Shown here: positions 43,082-52,300 of the stretch, one piece after another
Layout of the letters: each line of letters starts with the position of its first letter
How positions within the stretch are numbered: position 1 is the stretch's first letter
From: Streptomyces sp. CNQ-509
GTDB taxonomy: Bacteria > Actinomycetota > Actinomycetes > Streptomycetales > Streptomycetaceae
Direction of reading: 5' to 3'
Length of the DNA stretch: 64,000 bases
Assembly: GCF_001011035.1 (NCBI RefSeq)
Contig: NZ_CP011492.1
Location: forward strand, 5,749,001 to 5,813,000
Made by a program: the position numbers and the translations under genes
Notes under the pieces: model-generated
The model's database searches: none
Told to the model about the DNA's origin: nothing
Seen by the model: the letters and a program-made list of their open reading frames with translations, nothing else

Positions 43082-44399
43082 CCACGCGAGGGCGGCACGC
43101 GGGGGCCCGCGGCACGCGGCGCCGCGCAGATCGCTGCTCGGCCGGGTGCCGGCGGGCAAGGCGATAGCCCTGGCGGCCATGCCCACCGCGGTCTTCCTGG
43201 GGCTGGGGCTCACGCCGCGGCCCGCGATCGCCGAGGACGCCCCGGCGGACCGCTGGCGGCCGGGGCCGTGCGCGGAGCAGTCGGACGAGCCGAAGGACGA
43301 GGAGACGGCGGACGCCGGGGAGGCCCGGGACGGCGAAGAGGCGCCGGGCGCCGGGGAGTCGGCGGAGCCGGGCGGCGGTGCCTCGCCGAGTCCGTCGGCG
43401 ACGGACGACGGATCGGCGGCGGAGCGGCCGGGCGGCGGTGGCGGCGACGGCCCGGGGGCCGACTCGGGGTCGGGCGGTGCCTCCGGCGGCGGGTCGGACG
43501 GAGACGGAGCCGGGGAGTCCGGCAAGGCGGAGCCGAGTCCTTCGCCCTCGGAGTCCCGCCCCTGGTACGACCCGCTGGGCCTCGGCGACGCGGTGGACGG
43601 CCTGCTCAACCCGGACGACCCCGGCGCGGAGCCCGAGCCGGGGGCCGAGCCGCCGGGCGGCTCGGACGGCGCCGACTCCGGTGCCGGCACGTCCGGTTCG
43701 GGCTCGGGCTCGGACAGCGGCGAGGAGTCCGGCTCCGGCACCGCCCCGGACGAGGAGCGGCGCGCGAAGGAGAAGGCCGTCCGCGACGCCGCCGAGGACG
43801 CGGGCGCCACCGTGGAAGAGCTGGACGACAAGGTGCGGGACACGGCCGAGGACCCCGCGGACGAGAAGCCCGACGCCGGGGACGGCACCGCCGCGGACGG
43901 GGACGGCAAGGAGCCGTTCCCCTGCCCCACCCCCGACCCCGAGGCCCTGGCGAACGCCCCGCTCGAACCCGGCCTGCCGCTGCTGCCCGACGACCCCTGG
44001 CGGCTGGAGAGCAGCAAGCTCACCCTCAAGGGGCTCAAGTACCACGGCATCGTCGAGGTGAAGACCTACAGCGGCCAGGTGAAGAAGGTGCTGAAGTACA
44101 CGGCGGACGACGGGGTCGACATCCGCGACCTGCACCAGACCGTCATCGGACCCGGCAGGAACACGACGCACGTACGCGCCGAGGAAGGCAGCACGTCCAC
44201 GATCCGTGACGGCAGGGTGACCATGTACACCGAGGAGCTGAAGGGCAATCTCTTCGGGCTGATCCCGATGACGTTCAGCCCCGGGAGCCCGCCGCCGGTG
44301 GACCTCCCGTTCGCGTTCTTCACCGACGTCCAGGTCGTCCAGGCCGGTCAGTTCGGCGGCACGCTCACCGTGCCGGGCCTGAAGAACACCATCGAGTAG
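43068..44399 (+). CDS. Secreted acidic low-complexity protein with β-rich C-terminal domain
   Basis: A 443-residue protein from GTG 43068, preceded by GGGAGG and overlapping the DUF6114 gene by 14 bp. Residues 30–55 form a signal peptide (AGKAIALAAMPTAVFLGLGL). Residues 60–300 are an extended Asp/Glu/Gly/Ser/Pro linker. A C-terminal domain (about 315–443) holds SSKLTLKGLKYHGIVEVKT, TVIGPGRNTTHVRAEEGST and PFAFFTDVQVVQAGQFGG, a β-sandwich-like pattern. The whole suggests a cell-wall-spanning protein whose end domain is displayed. No family function is known to me. Confidence 0.78.
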   Translation: MRPDDHARAARGGPRHAAPRRSLLGRVPAGKAIALAAMPTAVFLGLGLTPRPAIAEDAPADRWRPGPCAEQSDEPKDEETADAGEARDGEEAPGAGESAEPGGGASPSPSATDDGSAAERPGGGGGDGPGADSGSGGASGGGSDGDGAGESGKAEPSPSPSESRPWYDPLGLGDAVDGLLNPDDPGAEPEPGAEPPGGSDGADSGAGTSGSGSGSDSGEESGSGTAPDEERRAKEKAVRDAAEDAGATVEELDDKVRDTAEDPADEKPDAGDGTAADGDGKEPFPCPTPDPEALANAPLEPGLPLLPDDPWRLESSKLTLKGLKYHGIVEVKTYSGQVKKVLKYTADDGVDIRDLHQTVIGPGRNTTHVRAEEGSTSTIRDGRVTMYTEELKGNLFGLIPMTFSPGSPPPVDLPFAFFTDVQVVQAGQFGGTLTVPGLKNTIE

Positions 44400-44420
44400 C
44401 GCAGGGCCGCGCCGCCCGGC

Positions 44421-45845
44421 TCAGCGCTCGCCGCCCAGGTGGTGCACGCGGACCATGTTCGTGGTGCCCGCCACCCCGGGCGGCGACCCTGCGGTCATGA
44501 CCATCGTGTCGCCCTCGCGGAAGCGGTTGAGCTTCAGCAGCTCCGCGTCCACCAGGTCCACCATCGCGTCGGTGTTGTTCACGTGCGGCACCAGCACCGG
44601 CTCCACGCCCCAGCTGAGCGTGAGCTGGTTGCGCGTGTGCTCGTCGGTGGTGAAGGCCAGGATCGGCTGGCACGCGCGGTAGCGCGAGAGCCGCCGCGCG
44701 GTGTCCCCGGACTGCGTGAACGCCACCAGCGTCTGGGCGTCGAGGAAGTCCGCGATCTCGCACGCCGCCCGGGCGACGGAACCGCCCTGCGTACGCGGCT
44801 TCTTGCCCGGCACCAGCGGCTGCAGCCCGCGCGACAGCAGCTCGTCCTCCGCCGCCACGACGATCCGCGACATCGTCTTCACCGTCTCGATCGGGTACTT
44901 GCCGACCGACGACTCGGCGGACAGCATCACCGCGTCCGTGCCGTCCAGGATCGCGTTCGCGACGTCGGACGCCTCGGCGCGCGTCGGACGCGAGGAGCTG
45001 ATCATCGACTCCATCATCTGGGTCGCGACGATCACCGGCTTGGCGTTGCGGCGGCACATCTCGATCAGCCGCTTCTGCACCACCGGCACCTTCTCCAGCG
45101 GGTACTCCACCGCCAGGTCACCGCGGGCCACCATCACACCGTCGAAGGCGAGGACGATCTCCTCCATGTGGTCGATCGCCTGCGGCTTCTCGACCTTGGC
45201 GATGACCGGCACCCGCCGCCCCACCTCGTCCATCACCCGGTGCACGTCGCCGATGTCGCCGGCGTCGCGGACGAAGGAGAGCGCCACCATGTCGCAGCCC
45301 ATGCGCAGGGCGAAGCGCAGGTCGTCCACGTCCTTCCCGGAGAGCGCCGGGACGTTCACCGCCACGCCGGGCAGGTTGATGCCCTTGTGGTCGGAGACCA
45401 CGCCGCCCTCGATGACCATGGTGCGCACCTCGGGGCCGCGCACCTCCAGCACCTCCAGGGCCACCGCGCCGTCGTTGACGAGGATGCGCTCGCCGGGGGA
45501 GACGTCGCCGGGCAGGCCCTTGTACGTGGTGCCGCAGATGGACCGGTCGCCGGGCACGTCCTCGGTGGTGATGGTGAACTCGTCGCCGCGCGCCAGCTCC
45601 ACCGGGCCCTGGGCGAAGGTCTCCAGCCGGATCTTCGGGCCCTGGAGGTCGGCCAGCACGCCGATGGGCCGCCCGGTCTCCTCGGCGGCCTTGCGCAGCC
45701 GGTCGTAGCGCTCCTGGTGCTCGGCCTGGGTGCCGTGGCTCATGTTGAAGCGGGCCACGGACATGCCGGCCTCGATCAGCGCTTTGAGCTGCTCGAAGGA
45801 GTCGACGGCGGGACCCAGGGTGCAGACGATTTTCGCTCGGCGCAT
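44421..45845 (-). CDS. pyk: Pyruvate kinase
   Basis: A 474-residue glycolytic enzyme converting phosphoenolpyruvate and ADP to pyruvate and ATP. MRRAKIVCTLGPA opens the TIM barrel; ARFNMSHGT near 31–39, ADLQGPKIR near 64–72, the B domain about 70–165, the catalytic Lys in VIAKVEKPQAI near 216–226, the signature FDGVMVARGDLAVEYP near 235–250, ATQMMESM near 275 and TDAVMLSAESSVGKYP near 304. The C-terminal allosteric domain is complete. Streptomyces has two paralogues; this one sits beside ackA–pta as SCO5423 does (memory). ATG 45845 has AGGA upstream. Convergent with the DUF6230 operon, 21 bp apart. Confidence 0.97.
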   Translation of the reverse strand: MRRAKIVCTLGPAVDSFEQLKALIEAGMSVARFNMSHGTQAEHQERYDRLRKAAEETGRPIGVLADLQGPKIRLETFAQGPVELARGDEFTITTEDVPGDRSICGTTYKGLPGDVSPGERILVNDGAVALEVLEVRGPEVRTMVIEGGVVSDHKGINLPGVAVNVPALSGKDVDDLRFALRMGCDMVALSFVRDAGDIGDVHRVMDEVGRRVPVIAKVEKPQAIDHMEEIVLAFDGVMVARGDLAVEYPLEKVPVVQKRLIEMCRRNAKPVIVATQMMESMISSSRPTRAEASDVANAILDGTDAVMLSAESSVGKYPIETVKTMSRIVVAAEDELLSRGLQPLVPGKKPRTQGGSVARAACEIADFLDAQTLVAFTQSGDTARRLSRYRACQPILAFTTDEHTRNQLTLSWGVEPVLVPHVNNTDAMVDLVDAELLKLNRFREGDTMVMTAGSPPGVAGTTNMVRVHHLGGER

Positions 45846-45878
45846 GGCGGCATCCTATCGGTTTGTTCTCGACCGGAA

Positions 45879-47087
45879 TTATTCCGGTGGGGGGAGCGCC
45901 GGCCCGCCGCCGCGGACCAGGTCGCGGGTCTGCGTGGCGATCTCCAGCTCCTCGTCGGTCGGCACCACGGCGACCGTCACCTTCGAGCCGGGCGCCGAGA
46001 CGACGCGGGGAGCGGAGCCGCGGACCGCGTTGCGTACGGAATCCAGCTCGATCCCGAGTCCCCCGAGACCGCGCAGCGATGCCTCCCGTACGGCGGCGGA
46101 GTTCTCGCCGACGCCGGCGGTGAACGCGACGGCGTCCACCCGGCCCAGCACGGCGGCGTACGCGCCGACGTACTTGCGGATGCGGTGGACGTACACGTCG
46201 AAGGCCAGCCGCGCGCGCTCGTCGCCCTCGGCGATCCGGCGGCCGATCTCCCGCATGTCGTTGTCCCCGCAGAGGCCGACGAGACCGCTCCGCTTGTTCA
46301 GCAGGGTGTCGATCGCGTCCGTGTCCATGCCGGCCTCGCGGGCGAGATGGAAGATCACCGCCGGGTCGAGGTCCCCGCTGCGGGTCCCCATCACCAAGCC
46401 CTCCAGCGGGGTCATGCCCATCGACGTCTCCACGCACCGGCCGCCGGCGACCGCGGAGACGCTGGCGCCGTTGCCGAGGTGGAGCACGATGACGTTGAAG
46501 TCCCCGGGGTCCGCAGGGTCGCGGCCGAGCAACCGCGCGGTGGCGCGGGAGACGTAGGCGTGCGAGGTGCCGTGGAAGCCGTAGCGGCGGATGGCGTGGG
46601 CGTCGGCGGTGGCCGTGTCCAGCGCGTAGCGCCAGGCGTGCTCGGGGAGGGTGGCGTGGAAGGCGGTGTCGAAGACGGCGACCTGCGGCAGGTCGGGGCG
46701 GAGCTCGCGGGCGACGCGGATGCCCGCGATGTTCGCCGGGTTGTGCAGCGGCGCGAGCGGGACCAGCTTCTCCATCTCCTCCAGCACCCCGTCGTCGACG
46801 AGGACCGGCTCGGTGAAGCGGGTGCCGCCGTGGACGGCGCGGTGGCCGATGGCCAGCAGACCGGGCGCGTCGAGACCGTGCCCCGCGGCGGCCAGCTCCT
46901 CGCCGACGGCGCGCAGCGCCGCCGCGTGGTCCGGCACGCCGCCGCGAGCCTGCGGCTCGCCGATCCGCTCGACGATGCCGCGGGCCGGGCGGTCGGCGCC
47001 GGGTGCCGGCCCCGCCATGTCGATGAGCTGGTACTTCAGCGACGAGGAGCCGGAGTTGAGCACCAGGATCCGGGTGGGGCCGGTCAC
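45879..47087 (-). CDS. ackA: Acetate kinase
   Basis: A 402-residue ASKHA-fold kinase interconverting acetyl phosphate plus ADP and acetate plus ATP. ILVLNSGSSSLKYQLID near 7–23, HRAVHGG near 92, FDTAFHATLPEHAWRYALD near 151, YGFHGTSHAYVS near 178, VLHLGNGASVSAVAGG near 207, DTSMGMTPLEGLVMGTRSGDLDP in the ETSMGMTP region near 228, and FTAGVGENSA near 335. GTG 47087 overlaps the pta stop by 4 bp (GTGA), so the two are translationally coupled; the longer ORF maximum to 47624 lies within pta and is rejected. Confidence 0.97.
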   Translation of the reverse strand: MTGPTRILVLNSGSSSLKYQLIDMAGPAPGADRPARGIVERIGEPQARGGVPDHAAALRAVGEELAAAGHGLDAPGLLAIGHRAVHGGTRFTEPVLVDDGVLEEMEKLVPLAPLHNPANIAGIRVARELRPDLPQVAVFDTAFHATLPEHAWRYALDTATADAHAIRRYGFHGTSHAYVSRATARLLGRDPADPGDFNVIVLHLGNGASVSAVAGGRCVETSMGMTPLEGLVMGTRSGDLDPAVIFHLAREAGMDTDAIDTLLNKRSGLVGLCGDNDMREIGRRIAEGDERARLAFDVYVHRIRKYVGAYAAVLGRVDAVAFTAGVGENSAAVREASLRGLGGLGIELDSVRNAVRGSAPRVVSAPGSKVTVAVVPTDEELEIATQTRDLVRGGGPALPPPE

Positions 47088-49243
47088 GGGCGGACGCCCT
47101 TCGCGGGTGCGGCGGTGCCCTGCGCCTGTACGGCGGTGATGGCGACCGTGTTGATGATGTCCTGCACGAGGGCGCCCCGGGACAGGTCGTTCACCGGCTT
47201 GTTGAGCCCCTGGAGCACGGGCCCCACCGCGATCGCGCCGGCCGTGCGCTGCACCGCCTTGTACGTGTTGTTGCCGGTGTTGAGGTCGGGGAAGACCAGC
47301 ACCGTGGCCTGCCCGGCGACCCGCGAGTCCGGCATCTTGGCGGCGGCGACGGTGGCGTCCACCGCCGCGTCGTACTGGAGGGGGCCCTCCACCTCCAGGT
47401 CCGGCCGGCGGGCCCGTACCAGCTCGGTCGCGCGCCGCACCTTGTCGACGCCCGAGCCGGAACCCGAGGTGCCGGTGGAGTACGACAGCATCGCCACCCG
47501 AGGCTCGACGCCGAACTGCGCGGCCGTCGCCGCCGACTGGATGGCGATGTCCGCGAGCTGCTCGGCGTTCGGATCGGGGTTGACCGCGCAGTCCCCGTAC
47601 ACCAGGACCCGGTCCGCGAGGCACATGAAGAAGACGGACGAGACGATCGCCGCCCCGGATGCGGTCTTGATGACCTCGAACGCCGGGCGCACGGTGGCGG
47701 CCGTGGAGTGCGCGGCGCCGGAGACCATCGCGTCGGCCAGGCCCTGCTGGACCATCAGGGTGCCGAAGTAGTTGACGTTGCCCAGGACGTCGTACGCCAG
47801 CTCCACGCTGACGCCGCGGTGCGAGCGGTACTGCGCGTACAGCTCGGCGAAGCTCTCCCGCAGCGGCGAGACGCGGGGGTCGGCGATCCGGGCCGTGGCC
47901 GGTCCGTCAGGACGCGCCGCCGGGGCGTCGGCGCCCAGCAGCGGCAGGCTCAGCCCCAGCTCCGCGGCGCGCTTGCGGATCGTCTGCTCCTCGCCGAGGA
48001 GGGTGAGGTCGCACACCCCGCGGCGTACCAGCACCTCCGCCGCCAGCAGCACCCGCTCCTCGGTGCCCTCCGGCAGCACCACGTGCATGCGGTCGGCCTG
48101 CGCCCGCTCGATCAGCATGTGCTCGAACATCATCGGCGTCACGCGCCCGCTCGCCGCCCCCGCCAGCCGCCCGGTGAGCTGCGCGGAGTCCACGTGCAAC
48201 TCGAAGAGGCCGAGGGCGATGTCCGCCTTGCGCGGCGTCGCGGCGTTCAGCTCGCCGCGGAGCCCGACCAGCGCGGCGGCCGTGGGGAACGAGCCCTCGG
48301 CGACCGTGAGCAGCGGTGTCCCCGGCGCCAGCCGCTCGGCCAGCGCCATGATGTCCGGGCCAGGACGCTCGTCCAGCGTCAGCAGCACCCCGGCGATGGC
48401 GGGGGAGCCGGCGGAGTGCGCGGCCAGCGCGCCGACCACGAGGTCGGCGCGGTCGCCGGGGGTGATCACCATGCAGCCCTCGCTGAGGGCCGGCAGGAAC
48501 GCCGGGAGCATCGCGCCGCCGAAGACGAAGTCGCGTACGTCACGGGCCAGCCCGCCGGCGTCGCCGGCCAGCAGCCCGGCGCCGAGCGCGTCCCGTATCT
48601 GCGCGACGGTGGGGGCGGCGAGGCCGGCGTCCTCGGGGATGACGTACACCGGCACGGGCAGATGGGCGCCGATGTCCGCGGCGGCGGCGCGGGCCCGGGG
48701 GGCGGCGTCGGGGCCGACCCGATTGGCGATCATCGCCAGGACGTCGCAGCCGAGGGAGGCGTACGCGTCGTGAGCGTTGCGCACCTCGGCGAGCACCGAC
48801 TCCGCGGACTGCTCCGCGCCGCCGACGACGGGCAGCACGGCGGCGCCGCACTCGTTGGCGAGGCGGGCGTTGAGCGCCAGCTCGGCCGGGATGCTGGTGT
48901 CGGCGAAGTCGCTGCCGAAGATGAGCACGGCCTCGTAGCCGGCGGCGACCTCGTGGAACCGTCCGACGAGCCGGGCCACCAGCGCGTCCGTACCCTCCTC
49001 GGCCTGCAGCGCGGAAGCCTGCCCGTACGTCATGCCGAGCACCCCGGCGCGCGGCTGGCTCAGCCGGTAGCGGGCGCGGAGCAGGTCGAAGACGGGGTCG
49101 CGGGCATCGGCGCCGGCATGCGCCAGCGGGCGGAAGATCCCCACCCGGTCGACCTGGCGGGAGAGCAGTTCCATCATGCCCAGCTCGACGACCTGACGGC
49201 CGTCACCGCGGCCGATGCCGGCGACGTAGACGCTGCGGGTCAC
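47084..49243 (-). CDS. pta: Phosphate acetyltransferase, long two-domain form
   Basis: A 719-residue enzyme interconverting acetyl-CoA plus phosphate and acetyl phosphate. The N-terminal P-loop-like regulatory domain (BioD-like) spans about 1–210, a DRTGG-type middle domain about 210–330, and the catalytic PTA domain about 375–700 with VLPEGTEERVLLAA, DAMVSGAAHSTAATVRPA, DCAVNPDPNAEQLADIA, MLSYSTGTSGSGSGVDKVRRA and GPVLQGLNKPVNDLSRG. GTG 49243 has GGAG 7 bp upstream and begins TRSVYVAGIGRGDGR. First gene of the pta–ackA operon, divergent from pfkA across 233 bp. Confidence 0.96.
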   Translation of the reverse strand: MTRSVYVAGIGRGDGRQVVELGMMELLSRQVDRVGIFRPLAHAGADARDPVFDLLRARYRLSQPRAGVLGMTYGQASALQAEEGTDALVARLVGRFHEVAAGYEAVLIFGSDFADTSIPAELALNARLANECGAAVLPVVGGAEQSAESVLAEVRNAHDAYASLGCDVLAMIANRVGPDAAPRARAAAADIGAHLPVPVYVIPEDAGLAAPTVAQIRDALGAGLLAGDAGGLARDVRDFVFGGAMLPAFLPALSEGCMVITPGDRADLVVGALAAHSAGSPAIAGVLLTLDERPGPDIMALAERLAPGTPLLTVAEGSFPTAAALVGLRGELNAATPRKADIALGLFELHVDSAQLTGRLAGAASGRVTPMMFEHMLIERAQADRMHVVLPEGTEERVLLAAEVLVRRGVCDLTLLGEEQTIRKRAAELGLSLPLLGADAPAARPDGPATARIADPRVSPLRESFAELYAQYRSHRGVSVELAYDVLGNVNYFGTLMVQQGLADAMVSGAAHSTAATVRPAFEVIKTASGAAIVSSVFFMCLADRVLVYGDCAVNPDPNAEQLADIAIQSAATAAQFGVEPRVAMLSYSTGTSGSGSGVDKVRRATELVRARRPDLEVEGPLQYDAAVDATVAAAKMPDSRVAGQATVLVFPDLNTGNNTYKAVQRTAGAIAVGPVLQGLNKPVNDLSRGALVQDIINTVAITAVQAQGTAAPAKGVRP

Positions 49244-49476
49244 TCCTGCACTCCATCCGTCCCGTCCGTCGCGGTCCTGTTCGACCATACAGTCGGGCGG
49301 GGGGACGGGGCGCGCGAAGGGCGGCGGGCGGCCGGGCGCGATCCCGCGGACCGCGGGTGACGGCGAGGTGACCGCCGGGTGTGACAGAGGGTTAACCGGC
49401 TGTTCGGACGAGTGACCCCCGGAGCATGGGAGAATCGGCATCGAGCATGCATGCGACGGCACCGAGCAGGAGAGAC

Positions 49477-50502
49477 ATGCGCATCGGAGTACTCACGGCG
49501 GGCGGAGACTGCCCCGGCCTGAACGCGGTGATCAGGTCGGTGGTCCACCGGGCCGTGGCCGGTCACGGCGACGAGGTGATCGGATTCGAGGACGGCTTCA
49601 AGGGACTGCTCGAAGGGCGGTACAGCAAGCTCGACCTCAACGCGGTCAGCGGCATCCTCGCCCGCGGCGGCACCGTCCTCGGCTCGTCCCGGCTGGAGCG
49701 CGACCGGCTCCGCGAAGCCTGCGAGAACACCGAGGAGCTCAGCCGCGAGCTGGCCCTCGACGCGCTCATCCCGATCGGCGGCGAGGGCACCCTCACGGCG
49801 TCGGCGATGCTCGCCGACGCGGGGATGCCGGTCGTCGGCGTACCGAAGACCATCGACAACGACATCTCCGCCACCGACCGCACCTTCGGCTTCGACACGG
49901 CCGTCGGCGTGGCCACCGAGGCGATGGACCGGCTGAAGACCACCGCCGAGTCGCACCAGCGGGTCATGGTCGTCGAGGTCATGGGCCGGCACGCGGGCTG
50001 GATCGCGCTGGAGTCCGGCATGGCGGGCGGCGCGCACGGCATCTGCCTGCCGGAGCGTCCCTTCGAGATCGCCAGCCTGTGCAAGATGGTCGAGGAGCGG
50101 TTCGACCGGCACAAGAAGTTCGCCGTCATCTGCGTCGCCGAGGGCGCGCACCCGGCGGAGGGCACGATGGAGTACAAGAAGGGCGAGATCGACCAGTACG
50201 GCCACGAGCGCTTCACCGGCATCGGCAACCGCCTGGCCGGCGAACTGGAGCGCCGCCTGGGCAAGGAGGCCAAGCCGGTCATCCTCGGCCACGTCCAGCG
50301 CGGCGGCACGCCGACGGCGTACGACCGCGTGCTGGCGACGCGTTTCGGGTGGCACGCGGTGGAGGCGGTGCACCGCGGCGACTTCGGGCAGATGACGGCG
50401 CTGCGGGGGACGGACATCGTGATGGCACCGCTGGCGGAGGCGACGCGGGAGCTGAAGCGGGTACCGGCGCACCGGATGGACGAGGCGGAGGTCGTCTTCT
50501 GA
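49477..50502 (+). CDS. pfkA: 6-phosphofructokinase, group III type
   Basis: A 341-residue enzyme phosphorylating fructose 6-phosphate. MRIGVLTAGGDCPGLNAVIR binds nucleotide; IGGEGT at 100–105 has Gly104 (ATP-type), while VPKTIDNDI at 122–130 has Lys124 (pyrophosphate-type), the mixed signature of actinobacterial group III PFKs. MGRHAGWIAL and GHVQRGGTPTAYDR follow. ATG 49477 has CAGGAGAGAC upstream. It matches one of the streptomycete PfkA paralogues by position. Divergent from pta–ackA and near pyk: a central-carbon cluster. Confidence 0.95.
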   Translation: MRIGVLTAGGDCPGLNAVIRSVVHRAVAGHGDEVIGFEDGFKGLLEGRYSKLDLNAVSGILARGGTVLGSSRLERDRLREACENTEELSRELALDALIPIGGEGTLTASAMLADAGMPVVGVPKTIDNDISATDRTFGFDTAVGVATEAMDRLKTTAESHQRVMVVEVMGRHAGWIALESGMAGGAHGICLPERPFEIASLCKMVEERFDRHKKFAVICVAEGAHPAEGTMEYKKGEIDQYGHERFTGIGNRLAGELERRLGKEAKPVILGHVQRGGTPTAYDRVLATRFGWHAVEAVHRGDFGQMTALRGTDIVMAPLAEATRELKRVPAHRMDEAEVVF

Positions 50503-50855
50503 CGCGGTGTCCTCGGAAGGAGTCTCGACCCCCTACCCGTAAGGACGTCCGGGCAGCCATGCTGATCGCGCGGTTGACGTGATCAGTCGAGGCGTACGTG
50601 GACGGGGGATTGACGCGACGGCACCGAGTGCTACCACCGTGCCGCAGTGCGGAGCCAGGGCGATCGGCCGGGTGGCCCGACGGCGCTGCTCAGGCACGAC
50701 GAGGACGGCTGTGGCCGGCCGAGGCACCGGGTTTCAAGGACTGGAACGTCGCGAGCGACGGCGAGCGGATGACCGTGCCCGGCACCGACGACGCCGGACT
50801 GCATCCCGGCGGCGGTGAGTGTGCGAGGGGCGGTGCCGGGGAAGGCGGGCGGGAG
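50503..50855. other. 353-bp gap before the degenerate reductase gene
   Basis: No convincing gene. The reductase frame stays open leftward to 50598, but that peptide shows no recognisable domain. A possible promoter is TTGACG with TACCAC 17 bp downstream near 50613–50641. With the altered start of the reductase, this looks like a rearrangement scar rather than a functional leader. Confidence 0.4.
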
Positions 50856-51602
50856 ATGTCGTTTCGGCAGCATCTGAAGCAGGAGGCGTACCGGATCCTC
50901 GACACGTTTCCGGTGGAGCTGAGACCCGAGATCTACGTCGTCGCCCTGCACATGTACCGCGTCGACGAGGCGGTGGCCCTCGGGATCACCCACATCGACA
51001 CCGCCGGCGCGTACGGGCCGCGCGTCACCAATCAGCTCATCCGCGAGGCCCTGCACCCCTACCCCGCGTCCCTGCACATCGTGACCAAGGTCGGGGGGAC
51101 CCGCGACGCGCAGGGCGGCTGGCCGCCGGCCCGGCGCCCCGGGGAACTGCGCGCGGCCGTCCGCGAGAACCTGGACGACCTCGGCCTCGACGCCCTCGAC
51201 GTGGTCAACCTCCGCCTCGGCGACGCGCAGGGGCCCGGGCCCGGTTCGCTCGCCGAGGCCCGGTCGATCGCGCCCGTGGTGTGCGTACAGAACATGTACA
51301 ACCTCGCCCACCGCCAGGACGACGACCTCATCGACGAGCTCGCCGCCCAGGGCATCGCCTACGTGCCCTTCTTCCCCCTCGGCGGCTTCACCCGGCTGCA
51401 GTCCACGGCGCTCTCCGCCGTCGCCGCACGGCTGGACGCGACGCCGATGGCGGTGGCGCTGGCGTGGCTGCTGCGGCGGTCGCCGAACATCCTGCTCATT
51501 CCCGGTACGTCGTCGGTGGCCCACCTGCGCGAGAACACCGCGGGGGCCGGACTCGCCCTCTCCGGGGCGGACATGGCGGAGCTGGGCGTGATCGGCCGCT
51601 AG
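50856..51602 (+). pseudogene. Degenerate or chimeric aldo/keto reductase
   Basis: A 248-codon open frame. From about residue 40 onward it is an aldo/keto reductase (GITHIDTAGAYGPRVTNQLI with catalytic Asp and Tyr, IVTKVGG with Lys, then VVCVQNMYNLAHR, GIAYVPFFPLGG, LAWLLRRSPNILLIPGTSSVAHL). The usual N-terminal β-hairpin and first strand (GLG.M.L type) are missing, replaced by MSFRQHLKQEAYRILDTFPV, which resembles an unrelated streptomycete protein. About 30 residues including the HLGVSN strand are also absent between GPGSLAE and ARSIAPV. Two such losses in the barrel make activity unlikely; a fusion pseudogene is the best reading. Its stop overlaps the facing GNAT stop in CTAG. Confidence 0.65.
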
Positions 51603-52054
51603 CCGGCGTCGGCCGGGGGCGGTGGCGGTGAGGTGAGGTCGAGCCGCCAGACGGCCTCGTCGTCCTGGACGAGGTCCGTACGCACCAGGCCCGCCGACGC
51701 CGCGACGGCGGCGGAGGCGCGGTGGCCGGGGTGGACGTGCGCGACGACGGCGCGCAACGGCAGCCTCCGCAGCCGCGCGACGAGCCCCCGGGCGGCCTCA
51801 CCCGCGTAGCCGCGGCCCTGCCACGGCGTCCCCACCACCCAGGCGACCTCGGCGACCTCCTCCCGGATCGTCACCTGTACGTATCCGCAGAGCCCTCCGT
51901 CCGCCCGTACCCGCAGCACCCAGTTCCCCCACACGGTCCCGCCGCCGGGCGCGCCGGCGGCCAACCGCGCGTAGCGCGCCCGCAGTTCGCCGAGCGCGGG
52001 CGGCGAGCCGCCGGTGAACGCATAGAGCGCGGGGTCGGAGAGTACCCCCGCCAT
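51599..52054 (-). CDS. GNAT-family N-acetyltransferase lacking a normal upstream start
   Basis: From ATG 52054, 151 residues of a RimJ/RimL-like acetyltransferase: WGNWVLRVRADGGLCGYVQVTI, VAEVAWVVGTPWQGRGYAGEAARGLVARL (acetyl-CoA-binding Q/RxxGxG/A) and ASAAVAASAGLVRTD. However, the first β-strand of the fold is encoded upstream in the same frame (52055–52105, LRTARLDLLPLRVEHADE), and no ATG, GTG or TTG lies between it and the in-frame stop at 52301. Either it uses a CTG (52130–52132), or it starts at 52054 shortened, or its 5′ end was lost. Substrate unknown. Confidence 0.68.
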   Translation of the reverse strand: MAGVLSDPALYAFTGGSPPALGELRARYARLAAGAPGGGTVWGNWVLRVRADGGLCGYVQVTIREEVAEVAWVVGTPWQGRGYAGEAARGLVARLRRLPLRAVVAHVHPGHRASAAVAASAGLVRTDLVQDDEAVWRLDLTSPPPPPADAG

Positions 52055-52300
52055 CTCGTCGGCGTGCTCGACGCGGAGCGGCAGCAGGTCGAGCCGCGCG
52101 GTCCTGAGGGTCTCTCCGGCGACGGCGGTCAGTTCGGTGTCCGTCGGAACCCCCGGGGATGCGGATGCGGAAGGAGGGCGGTCGGCCCGGTCCGGCGCCC
52201 GCGGTGCAGACCCCGGCCGTCCCGCTGAGGCTACGCCACGCCGGGGCCGCGGGGCCTCCCCGCGAGGTCCGGCGGCCGGAGGCGGTCGTGCCGGCCGCCG

